A stretch of 41,266 nucleotides of DNA from Acidobacteriota bacterium (GCA_013289715.1 JABCZJ010000030.1:1-41266), one strand, 5' to 3'. Positions 19,083-27,836 are shown, counted from the stretch's first letter. Notes: generated by a model not told the origin, from the sequence alone. Made by a program: numbers and translations.

Positions 19083-19817
19083 GTGTCCGAAAAACCGAGA
19101 GAACAAGATCCATTCAAGCCGACAGAACCGCATATACCCGGCGTCACCGGTAACCCGGCACGCTCGAAGCCGGCGTCGGAACCCCCGCGCCCGGAGGCGC
19201 CGCGATTTCGAAATTCCGCGGGCGCGCCCGAAAAGAGTTCGGCGCAAAAATCGCTGTCCATCGCCGTTATCGTCTTGGTGCTCGTCTCTCTGGTGCTGTA
19301 CGTGTGGAAGCATTCAAGTAGCCCCGAACAGGCGACCGTCGCTCCAGCAGCTGCAGCCGCGCCCGTTGTCGATCTGCCACCGGTGGTAGCGCAATCGTCT
19401 GCCAACGTGCCGGTGGGGCCAGGCGCGGTGGCCACAACGGCAGAACTCGCGAACGCATGGTCGTCAAAGCGGTTCGTATTTCACGTCGCACAAACTTCCG
19501 AGGATATTCCGGCGCTCGTCGTGCATCTTCCCAGTGGCGTGTATTGGGGTCTATCGCTGCGGCAGCCATACGGAACATGCCAATTGGAGTATATGACGGA
19601 CCTCGGCAAGCTTGAACACGAATACGGTTTTCGCACCGATCATCCTATGGTCGCAGACCCTTGCAATCGCGTGCTATTCGACCTCACGCGGTATGGAACG
19701 GGGCCGAATGGAGAAGTCCGCGGTGCAATCGTCAGCGGCCGGGCCGTGCGCCCGCCGATCGCGATCGAGGTCAGAGTGCGCGGCAAGCAAATCGTTGCAA
19801 TTCAGCTGGAACACTAA
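19083..19817 (+). CDS. membrane-anchored protein with degenerate Rieske-like domain
   Basis: 244 aa from GTG 19083; a TTG at 19005 in the same frame would add 26 residues, but the compact start looks better. The order is a Pro/Lys-rich cytoplasmic head, one transmembrane helix (about 57-75), an Ala/Pro-rich linker, then a globular domain. Its tail DPCNRVLFDLTRYGTG..GEVRGAIVSGRAVRPPIAIEVRVRGKQIVA resembles the second half of Rieske proteins. Cys166 and Cys194 sit where the two Cys-x-His ligand pairs would be, but the histidines are missing, so a 2Fe-2S cluster is unlikely. The function is unknown; the Rieske relation is inference. Confidence 0.65.
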   Translation: MSEKPREQDPFKPTEPHIPGVTGNPARSKPASEPPRPEAPRFRNSAGAPEKSSAQKSLSIAVIVLVLVSLVLYVWKHSSSPEQATVAPAAAAAPVVDLPPVVAQSSANVPVGPGAVATTAELANAWSSKRFVFHVAQTSEDIPALVVHLPSGVYWGLSLRQPYGTCQLEYMTDLGKLEHEYGFRTDHPMVADPCNRVLFDLTRYGTGPNGEVRGAIVSGRAVRPPIAIEVRVRGKQIVAIQLEH

Positions 19818-19873
19818 CGCATGGTTGCGCCAGGACTAAGCGTGATCCGTTAAGGCAGGGCGAATTCCAGCAC

Positions 19874-20221
19874 TCAAGCCGTCGATCCAGCACGTTCAAC
19901 CGAAGCGCAACGCTGCACTTCGGCTTCCATCTTTCCCGCCAGCACCATCGCCACCATTTTCTGGTCCGCCAGCCACGACCACAACGGATGTCCAAACGTC
20001 GCCGGCCGATTGTGCTCGACGAAGAAATGTGAAAACCAAGCCAGCGCGTAGGGCACCGCAAACGCCGCAAGAATGTACCACGGCTTTCGCAACACGATTG
20101 CGGTTGCCAGCAGCGACCATCCCACCAATGTACCTGCCGTATGAAAAATCCGCGTGAGAGGCTGGCGATGCGCCAATACGTAGAAAGTCCAGAACTGCGG
20201 GAAGCTTTCAGGCTTGTCCAT
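19874..20221 (-). CDS. DUF962/Mpo1-like membrane protein
   Basis: 115 aa. The family signature is clear: FWTFYVLAHRQPLTRIFHTAGT at the N-terminus, two hydrophobic helices, and HFFVEHNRPATFGHPLWSW. Conserved His residues in these segments are the metal ligands of yeast Mpo1, an Fe(II)-dependent oxygenase in 2-hydroxy fatty acid alpha-oxidation; the bacterial role is not established. ATG 20221 is preferred over an in-frame codon at 20275, because the longer version would begin inside the terminator hairpin at 20272-20305. Confidence 0.85.
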   Translation of the reverse strand: MDKPESFPQFWTFYVLAHRQPLTRIFHTAGTLVGWSLLATAIVLRKPWYILAAFAVPYALAWFSHFFVEHNRPATFGHPLWSWLADQKMVAMVLAGKMEAEVQRCASVERAGSTA

Positions 20222-20256
20222 GCGGCCGATTGTAGCTCGGGCGTTCACAAGCGCAA

Positions 20257-20305
20257 GGCAAAAGAGAAACGCCACTGTCCCGCTCCATGTAGAGTGGGAC
20301 AGTGG
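20257..20305 (-). terminator. intrinsic terminator of the DUF4382/DUF5666 lipoprotein gene
   Basis: CCACTGTCCC-G-CTC (20272-20285) pairs with GAG-T-GGGACAGTGG (20292-20305): 14 pairs with one G-U, loop CATGTA. Read on the minus strand, the stem is followed by the T-rich CGTTTCTCTTTT. Confidence 0.7.
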
Positions 20306-20330
20306 CCCGCTGCCGAGTAACTCGCGGCAA

Positions 20331-20370
20331 CGGTTATGACCTGGTATGACCGTTATGAACCGTTATGAGG
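20331..20370 (-). repeat. tandem 10-bp repeats at the lipoprotein stop codon
   Basis: On the minus strand, four imperfect units run in a row: CATAACGGTT, CATAACGGT, CATACCAGGT, CATAACCG. The first unit contains the TAA stop codon of the lipoprotein gene. No function can be read from it; it may be slippage-derived. Confidence 0.6.
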
Positions 20371-21754
20371 CCAGTTCCTCCACCGAACGCGCCACCATCA
20401 CCGCCTGGCCCGTGGCCTGATTGACGAGTATGAAACCAACCACGCGAATCGAAATCGGCTGCGCCCCTTGCAAGGCAGACAGTCCACTCAGATTGATGAA
20501 GTTGGTGTCGTTCGTGGTCATCACGGTCAGAGGCTGGGGCAGCAACACGCCTGCCGTCCACTGATCGTTCAACTGGAACGTGCCGGCGTTGTTGTTCTGG
20601 ATCACCGTGCTGCCTGGGACCCACCCACCGGCCTGACCCTGACGCCGCAGAACCACGCGGTGAACGGTCAGAGTGGTGGTGCCGTTGGTGCTGGTGAGTT
20701 CCCCGCCGATTCCCACGCGTTGCCCCGCCGCCAGTTCCGAATTGTTGAAGAGCAGCGTTGTCAACGGCAGGTTGATGTGCTCGATCATGTATCGTTCCGA
20801 GCCGTTCAAATTCAGTGTCTCAATCTGCCCGTCCGCAATTCCGTTCACCGCCGGCAGCAATTCACGAACGTACAAGTCCGCTTGCGTGGCCGGTCCCGTT
20901 GCCGGGCGAACGCTAGTGAACAAGCCACCCATGAAGAAGTCATCGTTGGAAACGACTTCCAGCTCAGAAGCATCAATGCTGTGCGTTACTGGATCCAGTA
21001 CACCCGATACCTCCACGATCGTGTTGGTGGTGAACCCACTCACTGGACTGTTGGGGTCGTCGAGCATGGTGTTGTCACTGGTCGTAACCGTCCACTGGCG
21101 TCCGTGCGGGCCCTGCATCGTAAACGTATTGGGGCCAGTGACACCGACTACGCCGCCGTGAAAGTCATCAATGGAAACCTGCGAATCGGTCGCGTTCAGC
21201 AAGGCCAATTCGAAAACCGGATTCACCGTGCCGGTGACCTGGCCGTTCCCGTCGGTTGCGAGCGACCGGCGCAAATCAAACTCCATGCGCAAGCCGAACA
21301 GATCCGCGTCGGAAACCATCACAGGGTTAGCAAAGTTCACCGTCACACTCGATTGCGAAAGCGTTCCGTTGATCGTATTGATCACCGGCGGGCTGACGGA
21401 TGTATCGATAAACCCAATCACCGGCGACGCAATCGTGATCGTCGCCGAGGTATAGGTCCCAATCGGCACCGCCGTAAGGTCCAGCAACTGATGCAAACCG
21501 CTGAGCTGCGCAAAATCCACAATCTGCGGCTGCGATAGTACGCTCACGTTCGTCGTGCCGTTGAACAACGTGATTCCGCTTACCGTGACTTCACACGATA
21601 CTACGCTTGGCAACGGAGCATCGGTACCCACGGTATAAATGGATGCTTGGCTCTGGGTCGAACTAGGTGACGCCCCGGAGCCCCCTCCGCAGCTGGAAAG
21701 CGTGACTGCGGCAAGAAATGCTAGGAACACACCAATCCCTTTAGGATTCCCCAT
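20363..21754 (-). CDS. DUF4382/DUF5666-type lipoprotein
   Basis: 463 aa. The lipobox LSSC at residues 19-22 after MGNPKGIGVFLAFLAAVT predicts a lipid-anchored exported protein. The N-terminal half (SIYTVGTDAPLPSVVSCEVTVSGITL ... AVPIGTYTSATITI) matches DUF4382. The later half has repeated beta units of the DUF5666 kind (GVVGVTGPNTFTMQGPHG.., VEVSGVLDPVTHSIDASELEV, ..VGIGGELTSTNGTTTLTVHRV). Such proteins are frequent in Acidobacteriota and have no established role. ATG 21754 has AAGGAG 8 bases upstream. A candidate 61-aa leader ORF ends just before it. Confidence 0.88.
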   Translation of the reverse strand: MGNPKGIGVFLAFLAAVTLSSCGGGSGASPSSTQSQASIYTVGTDAPLPSVVSCEVTVSGITLFNGTTNVSVLSQPQIVDFAQLSGLHQLLDLTAVPIGTYTSATITIASPVIGFIDTSVSPPVINTINGTLSQSSVTVNFANPVMVSDADLFGLRMEFDLRRSLATDGNGQVTGTVNPVFELALLNATDSQVSIDDFHGGVVGVTGPNTFTMQGPHGRQWTVTTSDNTMLDDPNSPVSGFTTNTIVEVSGVLDPVTHSIDASELEVVSNDDFFMGGLFTSVRPATGPATQADLYVRELLPAVNGIADGQIETLNLNGSERYMIEHINLPLTTLLFNNSELAAGQRVGIGGELTSTNGTTTLTVHRVVLRRQGQAGGWVPGSTVIQNNNAGTFQLNDQWTAGVLLPQPLTVMTTNDTNFINLSGLSALQGAQPISIRVVGFILVNQATGQAVMVARSVEELAS

Positions 21755-21766
21755 TTGAATTTCTCC

Positions 21767-21952
21767 TTAGATTAGAAACTTAGACCAGTAATTGATGATG
21801 GCCGGGGGCTGGAGCCCCTTTTTGCTGCTGGAACTGAAACCCAGGGCCTTTGGAAAAGTTGCACAAATTTCTGCCTGAATCTGGCTGCGCGGTTCGTGCG
21901 GAGAAGCCTTTTTTCTTCTCATTTCCTTCGCCACCAGCCGATCCATTCGCAT
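21767..21952 (-). CDS. candidate 61-aa leader ORF upstream of the lipoprotein
   Basis: It begins at ATG 21952 with AAGGAG 4 bases upstream and ends at TAA 21767-21769, where the stop merges with the AAGGAG of the lipoprotein gene. It is basic at the N-terminus (MRMDRLVAKEMRRKK) and has no recognised domain. The reading frame runs through the GGGGC/GCCCC palindrome at 21805-21818. It could be a coupled leader peptide, or simply an open stretch of 5' untranslated region. Confidence 0.35.
   Translation of the reverse strand: MRMDRLVAKEMRRKKASPHEPRSQIQAEICATFPKALGFSSSSKKGLQPPAIINYWSKFLI
21805..21823 (+). terminator. hairpin plus T-run (terminator-like or REP-like palindrome)
   Basis: GGGGC-TGGA-GCCCC followed by TTTTT on the plus strand. 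No plus-strand gene ends here, so it may stop antisense transcription over the lipoprotein region, or be a copy of the GGGGCT-type extragenic palindromes common in acidobacterial genomes. Confidence 0.4.
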
Positions 21953-21962
21953 TTAGCTCCTT

Positions 21963-21974
21963 GCGCCATGGCGC
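21963..21974. promoter_or_regulatory. 12-bp perfect palindrome between divergent genes
   Basis: GCGCCATGGCGC lies between the kinase start at 22001 and the leader ORF start at 21952. It is a possible regulator binding site, but no regulator is encoded nearby and the match could be chance in GC-rich DNA. Confidence 0.25.
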
Positions 21975-22000
21975 GCAGTTGTTTACGATGACGTGCGAAC

Positions 22001-24844
22001 ATGATTGGCGAAACAATTTCGCATTACCGCATTCTCGATCCGCTGGGCAGCGGCGGGATGGGTCAGGTATTTCGCGCGGAAGATACGCGTCTGGGCCGTC
22101 AAGTCGCGCTCAAATTTCTTTCCGCCGAACTCACGCGCGATCCGGCCGCGCTCGAACGTTTTCAGCGCGAGGCCCGTGCCGCGTCTTCCCTGAATCACCC
22201 GGCCATTTGCACGATCTACGATGTCGGTGAGCACAACGGGCGCCCCTTCCTGGTCATGGAAGTCCTCGAAGGGCAGACGCTTCGTGAACGCATCGGCGGC
22301 CGGCCGATCGCCACCGATGCCCTGCTCGATTTCGGCGCGCAGATTGCCGATGCGCTCGATGCCGCGCACGCCCGCGGCATCATTCATCGCGACATCAAGC
22401 CTGCGAATATTTTCATCACCTCGCGTGGCCAGGCAAAAATTCTCGATTTTGGATTGGCCAAGCAAGCTGCCACCCGCCGCGTCGGTGAAGCAGTCGGGGC
22501 TGGTAACACCGCTACTCAGCCCACCACCGACAATCTGTTTCTCACTAGCCCCGGCTCTGCGATCGGCACCGTCGCTTATATGTCCCCGGAACAAGCGCGC
22601 GGCGAGGACCTCGATGCGCGCACCGATCTCTTCAGTCTAGGCGCGGTGCTCTACGAGATGGCCACAGGCCAGGCGGCATTCAACGGAAATACTTCGGCGG
22701 TTATTTTTGACGCGATCCTGAACCGCACCCCGCCCTCTCCAGCCTCCATCAATCCGGTACTCCCGGCCAAACTGGAAGAAATCATCGGGAAATCCCTGGA
22801 GAAAGATCGCGACCTGCGCTACCAGACCGCCGCCGAACTACGCGGTGATTTGAAGCGCCTGAAACGCGACACTGACTCTTCGCGCACGCCTAGCGGCTCG
22901 ACTGGTGCTTGGGCAGCGGCGGGCTCTACTCCAAATCCTCGCTCTGGCAGCGCTGCGGCCCAACCCGCCGCGTCGCACGCGACCCCGATTCCGTCGTCAG
23001 CGGCCACCCCCGCAAGCGCTCCCGCGCAACATAGCTCTCGTCTCGGCTTATGGATCGCAGCGGCTGTGATCGTCCTGGTCGCCATCGGCGCAATCGCGTC
23101 CATCGCGCTACACGATCGGTTCGGACATCACCACGAGGAAGCTGCCTCCTTTTCTCAAATGACGATTTCGCCCATCACCTCTACCGGCAACATCCACTCC
23201 GCCACGATCTCGGCGGACGGCAAGTGGGTCGCCTACGTCGCAGACGAAAAAGGCAGCCACGGCATTTGGATTCGCCAGCTAGCCACCGGAAGCACCGCGC
23301 AAGTCGAGCTCGGCTCGCCCGGCGAAATCGAAGGCTTAAATTTTTCGCTCGATGGCAATTACCTTTATTTCGTCAAGCAAGACGAATCGGTTGGTGTCGG
23401 AAGCCTCTTTCAGGCGCCTTCGCTCGGCGGCGCACCCCGCCAGGTGATTGCAGATGTGGATAGCCCCATCAGCTTTTCTCCCAACGGGAAACGGTTTGTA
23501 TTCGTGCGGCAATCCAACAAGACCAAAACTTCCTACTTGATGCTCGCCAACTCAGACGGCACCGGCGAGCAAATCCTGGAAGTTTTGACCAATCCACCCC
23601 GCTTTTCCGATAATGGCCCGGCGTGGTCGCCCGACGGTAAGCGCATAGCCGTGGCGGACAATCCCAGCGGAGAAATTGGCAAGTACGCCGTCGAAATCGT
23701 AGACGTTGATTCCAAAACGAAAACCCGGCTCGGCTCCATGGACTGGATTTCTCCCGATCAAATGGCCTGGCATCCCGACGGCTCCGCGATCCTGTTCAAC
23801 GCGCGCGTCAGCAGCGCGTCTCTCAACGCGCAACTCTATTCGCTCAGCTATCCCGACGCCGAAGTTCGCCGAGTCACCAATGATTTGAATTTCTACAACG
23901 GTACCAGCATCACCTCCGACGGCTCCGCTCTCGCCACCGCCCAGGTGACTCTAACTGGAAGCTTGTGGGTCGCAAGCTTCGGCAGCTCCGCCTCCTTCTC
24001 GCCGCCGCGCCAGATCTCCAGCGGCATCAGCCGCGCCGATGGTATTTCCGGCATCATTTGGACGCCCGACGGCAAGATCATCTACACCTACTACACCTCC
24101 GGAAGCATTCAGCTCGCCAGCGCCTCGCCCGATGGCTCGAACGTACATGACATTGCCTCCGGTGTGGTTAGTCCCAACTGGCTTTCCGGCTGTGGTGATG
24201 GCCGCCACTTTGTGTTCGCCATGGGCCGCGGCCAAGACAGCAGCTCCATCTGGCGCGCGGAAATGGACGGATCGAATCCTACGCGGCTCAGCACCGGCAA
24301 AATTGCTGTGCATCCCAATTGCTCACCGGACGGGAAGTCTGTGGTGTACGTTGATGTCACAGGCAACGCCACTCACGTAATGCGCGTCAGCATTGACGGC
24401 GGCACGCCGACCCAAGTGTCCAAACAGGAAGCATATTCTCCCGCATACGCTCCGGACGGCAGCGCTCTGGCGGTTCTCTACCAACCGGATCCCGGCAAAC
24501 CGTCCAAACTCGCGGTCATGGGTTTGGACGGCGGCGAGATTCGCAGCGTCTATGATTTCCCTCCGGAAGCACAAGCCGCCGTCAATGGCGACGGTGGCCA
24601 AAAAATCTCCTGGACAAGAGACGGCCGCGCAATTCTGTACCCCATTCGGAAAGATGCTGTCGTCACTCTGTGGGCCCAGCCCGTAGGCCCACAGGGAAGC
24701 GCGCCGGCCGCAGCCAAGCAAGTGATGAATCTGGGGCCGGATTTCCAGTGGGGCGCCTACACGCTGTCGCCGGATGGCAAGCAGATAATTTACGCCCATG
24801 GACACGCCGTCACGGACGCCGTCTTGATCTCGCACTTTCACTGA
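22001..24844 (+). CDS. receptor-like Ser/Thr protein kinase with PD40 propeller
   Basis: 947 aa. The cytoplasmic kinase domain covers about residues 8-285, with the glycine loop GSGGMGQVF, Lys38, HRDIKPAN with Asp131, DFGLAK and MSPEQARG, so it should be active. An Ala/Ser/Pro-rich linker and one transmembrane helix (about 349-371) lead to an exported domain of about 12 PD40/TolB-like blades, each with an SPDGK-type turn (WSPDGKRIAVAD, WTPDGKIIYTYY, LSPDGKQIIYAHG). This architecture is abundant in Acidobacteriota; ligand and targets are unknown. The ribosome binding site is weak. The Tat-exported peptidase follows 19 bases downstream. Confidence 0.95.
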   Translation: MIGETISHYRILDPLGSGGMGQVFRAEDTRLGRQVALKFLSAELTRDPAALERFQREARAASSLNHPAICTIYDVGEHNGRPFLVMEVLEGQTLRERIGGRPIATDALLDFGAQIADALDAAHARGIIHRDIKPANIFITSRGQAKILDFGLAKQAATRRVGEAVGAGNTATQPTTDNLFLTSPGSAIGTVAYMSPEQARGEDLDARTDLFSLGAVLYEMATGQAAFNGNTSAVIFDAILNRTPPSPASINPVLPAKLEEIIGKSLEKDRDLRYQTAAELRGDLKRLKRDTDSSRTPSGSTGAWAAAGSTPNPRSGSAAAQPAASHATPIPSSAATPASAPAQHSSRLGLWIAAAVIVLVAIGAIASIALHDRFGHHHEEAASFSQMTISPITSTGNIHSATISADGKWVAYVADEKGSHGIWIRQLATGSTAQVELGSPGEIEGLNFSLDGNYLYFVKQDESVGVGSLFQAPSLGGAPRQVIADVDSPISFSPNGKRFVFVRQSNKTKTSYLMLANSDGTGEQILEVLTNPPRFSDNGPAWSPDGKRIAVADNPSGEIGKYAVEIVDVDSKTKTRLGSMDWISPDQMAWHPDGSAILFNARVSSASLNAQLYSLSYPDAEVRRVTNDLNFYNGTSITSDGSALATAQVTLTGSLWVASFGSSASFSPPRQISSGISRADGISGIIWTPDGKIIYTYYTSGSIQLASASPDGSNVHDIASGVVSPNWLSGCGDGRHFVFAMGRGQDSSSIWRAEMDGSNPTRLSTGKIAVHPNCSPDGKSVVYVDVTGNATHVMRVSIDGGTPTQVSKQEAYSPAYAPDGSALAVLYQPDPGKPSKLAVMGLDGGEIRSVYDFPPEAQAAVNGDGGQKISWTRDGRAILYPIRKDAVVTLWAQPVGPQGSAPAAAKQVMNLGPDFQWGAYTLSPDGKQIIYAHGHAVTDAVLISHFH

Positions 24845-24863
24845 TTCTTCCGTCAGGAGTTCC

Positions 24864-26156
24864 ATGAAGTTTTCTCGGCGTGATTTGTTCAAGTCCGCTG
24901 CTGTCGCGACCGGCGGTGTTGCGGCTGAAACCATTTTCAATCGGCCCGCGACCGGGTCACAATCCACGGCACAATCACTGCCGCCCGCGTTCGATGCCTT
25001 GAAGCCTCTCGGCGATCACGTCAAACCGATTCGCGCCGTAGAGCTTCAAGCCCGCGTCGCTCACGCGCAGCAACTGATGACAGACTCGAAGCCGCGTTTC
25101 GAAGCTCTATACGTCACTCCCGGAACTACGCTGGTCTATTACACCGGCATCCATTGGTGGCCCAGCGAGCGCATTCTCGCGCTTTTAGTGCCCCGGCAAG
25201 GAGATCCGCTCCTGGTCACCCCGGCCTTTGAAGAGGGCCGACTGCGTGAGCAGATGCGCTGGCCGGTGGAAATCCGAGTCTGGCAGGAAGACGAAAGCCC
25301 GTATCCGATCATTGAAAAATGGCTGGCGGAGCGCGGCATCCGCACCGGACAAGTAGGCGTCGAAGCCACCACACGCTACGTTTTTTTCGATGGACTGCGC
25401 CACGCCGCAACCTCACTCGATTACACCAGCGGCGATCCCATCACCGTCGGCTGCCGTGCACAGAAAAACGCGCACGAACTGGACTTGATGCGGCTGGCCT
25501 GTTCGGCCACCTGCGCGGTGTACAAAGCGGTCTTCGCGTCGCTACGCGAGGGCATGACGCAGCGCGAAGTCTCCGAACTTGCGTCGCGTGGCTACGCCCG
25601 CATGGGTCTGCAGGGCGAAGCGTCCGTGTTTTTCGGACCTTCCTCTGCCCTTCCCCACGGTTCGCGCGAAGAGCAGGTGTTGCGCGAGGGCACCGGTGTG
25701 ATGATTGACGATGGCACAACCGTCGAGGGCTATCAATCAGACGTCACGCGAATGGGCGTTCTGGGCAAGCCACCCGAAAAGCTCCAGCACGCCTTCGAAA
25801 TCGTCCGCAATGCGCAGAATGCCGCGCTCGCTGCCGCGGTGGCAGGCCACGAATGTGGATCGGTGGATGACGCGGCGCGAAAAGTGATAACCGACGCCGG
25901 ATTCGGTCCCGGCTACAAATACTTCCCCCACCGCCTGGGCCACGGCATCGGCATGGACGGCCACGAATCGCCGTACCTGGTCCGCGGAAATCGCACCATC
26001 CTCGAACCGGGGATGACGTTTTCGAATGAACCGGGGATTTACGTCGTAGGTGATTACGGCATGCGCTGTGAAGACGATATGGTGATCGCCGAATCAGGAG
26101 AGGCCCAACTGCTCACGCCCGGTTTTCAGCCATCGCTCGAAACCCCAGTCGCGTAA
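24864..26156 (+). CDS. Tat-exported M24 Xaa-Pro peptidase
   Basis: 430 aa. The twin-arginine signal SRRDLFKSAAVATGGVAA predicts folded export. A creatinase/prolidase N-terminal domain covers about 55-195, then a pita-bread catalytic domain with the five metal ligands Asp282, Asp293 (IDDG..GYQSDVTRMG), His360 (HRLGHGIG), Glu389 (SNEPGIY) and Glu403. All ligands are intact, so activity on X-Pro peptides in the periplasm is likely. The start has AGGAG 5 bases upstream, and the gene lies 19 bases after the kinase gene, suggesting one transcript. Confidence 0.93.
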   Translation: MKFSRRDLFKSAAVATGGVAAETIFNRPATGSQSTAQSLPPAFDALKPLGDHVKPIRAVELQARVAHAQQLMTDSKPRFEALYVTPGTTLVYYTGIHWWPSERILALLVPRQGDPLLVTPAFEEGRLREQMRWPVEIRVWQEDESPYPIIEKWLAERGIRTGQVGVEATTRYVFFDGLRHAATSLDYTSGDPITVGCRAQKNAHELDLMRLACSATCAVYKAVFASLREGMTQREVSELASRGYARMGLQGEASVFFGPSSALPHGSREEQVLREGTGVMIDDGTTVEGYQSDVTRMGVLGKPPEKLQHAFEIVRNAQNAALAAAVAGHECGSVDDAARKVITDAGFGPGYKYFPHRLGHGIGMDGHESPYLVRGNRTILEPGMTFSNEPGIYVVGDYGMRCEDDMVIAESGEAQLLTPGFQPSLETPVA

Positions 26157-26211
26157 CGGAGCCCCGGCTGGTCCTGAGAGCGCAGGGTCGAAGGGCGTCC
26201 CGCCGGCTCAT
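26157..26211. repeat. extragenic palindromic sequence
   Basis: GAGCC..GGC near the left end pairs with GCCGGCTC near the right end, enclosing GGTCCTGAGAGCGCAGGGTC and CGAAGGGCGTCCCG. The wording resembles the GTCCTGAGC..CGAAGG repeats scattered in many acidobacterial genomes. It lies between convergent genes and may serve as a terminator. Confidence 0.4.
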
Positions 26212-26223
26212 TTGAGTTCGAAT

Positions 26224-27261
26224 TTAACCGTGCACGTGTCTACTCTGGCTCTCGGGCTTCGTGCTCGAAGCGTTCGCTAATTCTGACTTGCTCTTACAGA
26301 ACTCCACAATCCTCGCCTCCGCCCAAAATCGCTCCCGCCCGTCTTCCCGCGAAATAAACGCGCAGTGCCCGCCATGCTCCGGCGCCAGCAAAGTGATCCA
26401 TCGGTTGCCCAGGATCGCCGGATTTTGAAACGGACCGAACGGCACGAAAGGATCGTTCTTCGCCGCGATGATCAGAGTGGGCACGCGAATTTCAGCGACC
26501 ACCCGTGACGCGCTGGACCGGGAATAATAATCGCTGGCATCCGCGAACCCGCAATAACGCGCCGTAATTACGTCATCAAATTCGCGCACCGTGCGAATCC
26601 GCCGGAAACCGGGCACAGTTCGCAGCGGATACAAATCCGTAAACAAGCTCGCCTTGTGCCGCATATGTCGCTTCAGCCGCGTCACAAAATGATGCTCGTA
26701 AATAAAATTGCGCGGCTGGCTCAACGCGTCCGCGCAAGCAGCCAGATCCAGCGCCGGCGCAATCGCCACTACGCCGCGCAGCTCCGCCGGTGGCGAGCCA
26801 TCCATTTCCCCTGCCATCTTCAACACCAGATTTCCACCCATCGAATACCCTGCGGCAAATATTTCCGGCAAGCCGTCACGTTCGGCCAATTCCAACACCA
26901 CCCCGTGAACGTCGCAGCTCAATCCGGAATGGTACAGCGTCGGGCTCAGCTTCTCGGTGCCGCCGCAATTCCGCTGGTTCAGACGCACCACGTTGAATCC
27001 CGCGATCCAGGCCTTTTCGGCAGTCCCGCGCATGTAGCCGGATTCGCACGAACCCTCCAGGCCGTGCAGCACCACCAAAGTGGCATGTTCGCGCGGATTC
27101 AGCTGCCAGTGGCACTGCCCCAGAACCTGCGTGCCAGGTTCGGTATCAAACGAACGCGCCACGCCACCCGGGAGCAGCGGAACCGGCCGCGGCCAGAAAT
27201 TCGCCGCGATGGTCATGGCATGGGGATTGCGCAGCAGGGGATGTGGTCTGAATTCCTTCAC
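26224..27261 (-). CDS. YheT-like alpha/beta hydrolase
   Basis: 345 aa. The family N-terminus is FRPHPLLRNPHAMTIAANFWPR. The oxyanion region LHGLEGSCESGYMRG is followed by the nucleophile elbow AAGYSMGGNLVLKM, the acid in AAKNDPFVPF and the catalytic His in APEHGGHCAFI, so the Ser-Asp-His triad is complete. Substrate unknown; the family is loosely linked to esterases. The start is GTG with no clear ribosome binding site. The last about 20 residues are Ser/Lys-rich. It is preceded by the GNAT gene after 38 bases on the same strand. Confidence 0.9.
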   Translation of the reverse strand: MKEFRPHPLLRNPHAMTIAANFWPRPVPLLPGGVARSFDTEPGTQVLGQCHWQLNPREHATLVVLHGLEGSCESGYMRGTAEKAWIAGFNVVRLNQRNCGGTEKLSPTLYHSGLSCDVHGVVLELAERDGLPEIFAAGYSMGGNLVLKMAGEMDGSPPAELRGVVAIAPALDLAACADALSQPRNFIYEHHFVTRLKRHMRHKASLFTDLYPLRTVPGFRRIRTVREFDDVITARYCGFADASDYYSRSSASRVVAEIRVPTLIIAAKNDPFVPFGPFQNPAILGNRWITLLAPEHGGHCAFISREDGRERFWAEARIVEFCKSKSELANASSTKPESQSRHVHG

Positions 27262-27299
27262 CTCTTACATGGTAGGGAGTCCAGACGATTCGCGCAACA

Positions 27300-27836
27300 T
27301 CACTCGGCGTCAGCTTTCAAATCAGTTGCAGCAACGGAGAGATGCTTCGCCATCAGGATCTCATCGTAGTAGCGGCCGCCTTGCTTCAGCGCCTTGCGCT
27401 CGATCCCGTACTCCACAAAACCCAGGCTCGCATAAAGCTGTCGCGCTGCTTCATTTTCGCTGACTACACTCAGCTGCAGCACTTCCACATGCTCGCGCGC
27501 AAAGCCAATCACCGCTTCCGCCAGTCGCCGTCCCACGCCCCTATTCCTGGCATTTGATCGAACGTACATTCCCCACAGCATCGCCTTGTGAGCATCTTTT
27601 ATGCCCTCGCGACGCCAAAACCCCGCCATACCCACAAGCTCGGCGTCGCGAAACGCACCAAAGACCGGACAACTTGCAACGCGCTCGGAAAAATGCGCGA
27701 GCGGTCGAACGCTTTCAGCTTCAAACGTGCTCCCGAAACCCTCCGGATTGAGCCGCAACGCTTCCAACCGAATCTCGCGATACGCGACACCTTCCGAGGG
27801 TTCTAAGCGCCGAATTTGAACCTGGGGAGCGTCCAC
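27300..27836 (-). CDS. GNAT-family N-acetyltransferase
   Basis: 178 aa from GTG 27836; a TTG at 27878 would add 14 residues but has no ribosome binding site. The acetyl-CoA loop is visible as MYVRSNARNRGVGRRLAEAV (R-x-x-G-x-G/A type), followed by LQLSVVSENEAARQLYASLGF, the usual motif B. IRRLEPSEGVAYREIRLEAL at the N-terminus is typical for RimI-like and small-molecule acetyltransferases. The acceptor is unknown. Confidence 0.88.
   Translation of the reverse strand: MDAPQVQIRRLEPSEGVAYREIRLEALRLNPEGFGSTFEAESVRPLAHFSERVASCPVFGAFRDAELVGMAGFWRREGIKDAHKAMLWGMYVRSNARNRGVGRRLAEAVIGFAREHVEVLQLSVVSENEAARQLYASLGFVEYGIERKALKQGGRYYDEILMAKHLSVAATDLKADAE

Noticed and set aside
22001..24844. PD40 repeats of the kinase considered as a CRISPR-like or nucleotide repeat array
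   Set aside because: Repetition exists only at protein level (SPDG turns); the DNA units are not identical and have no spacers.
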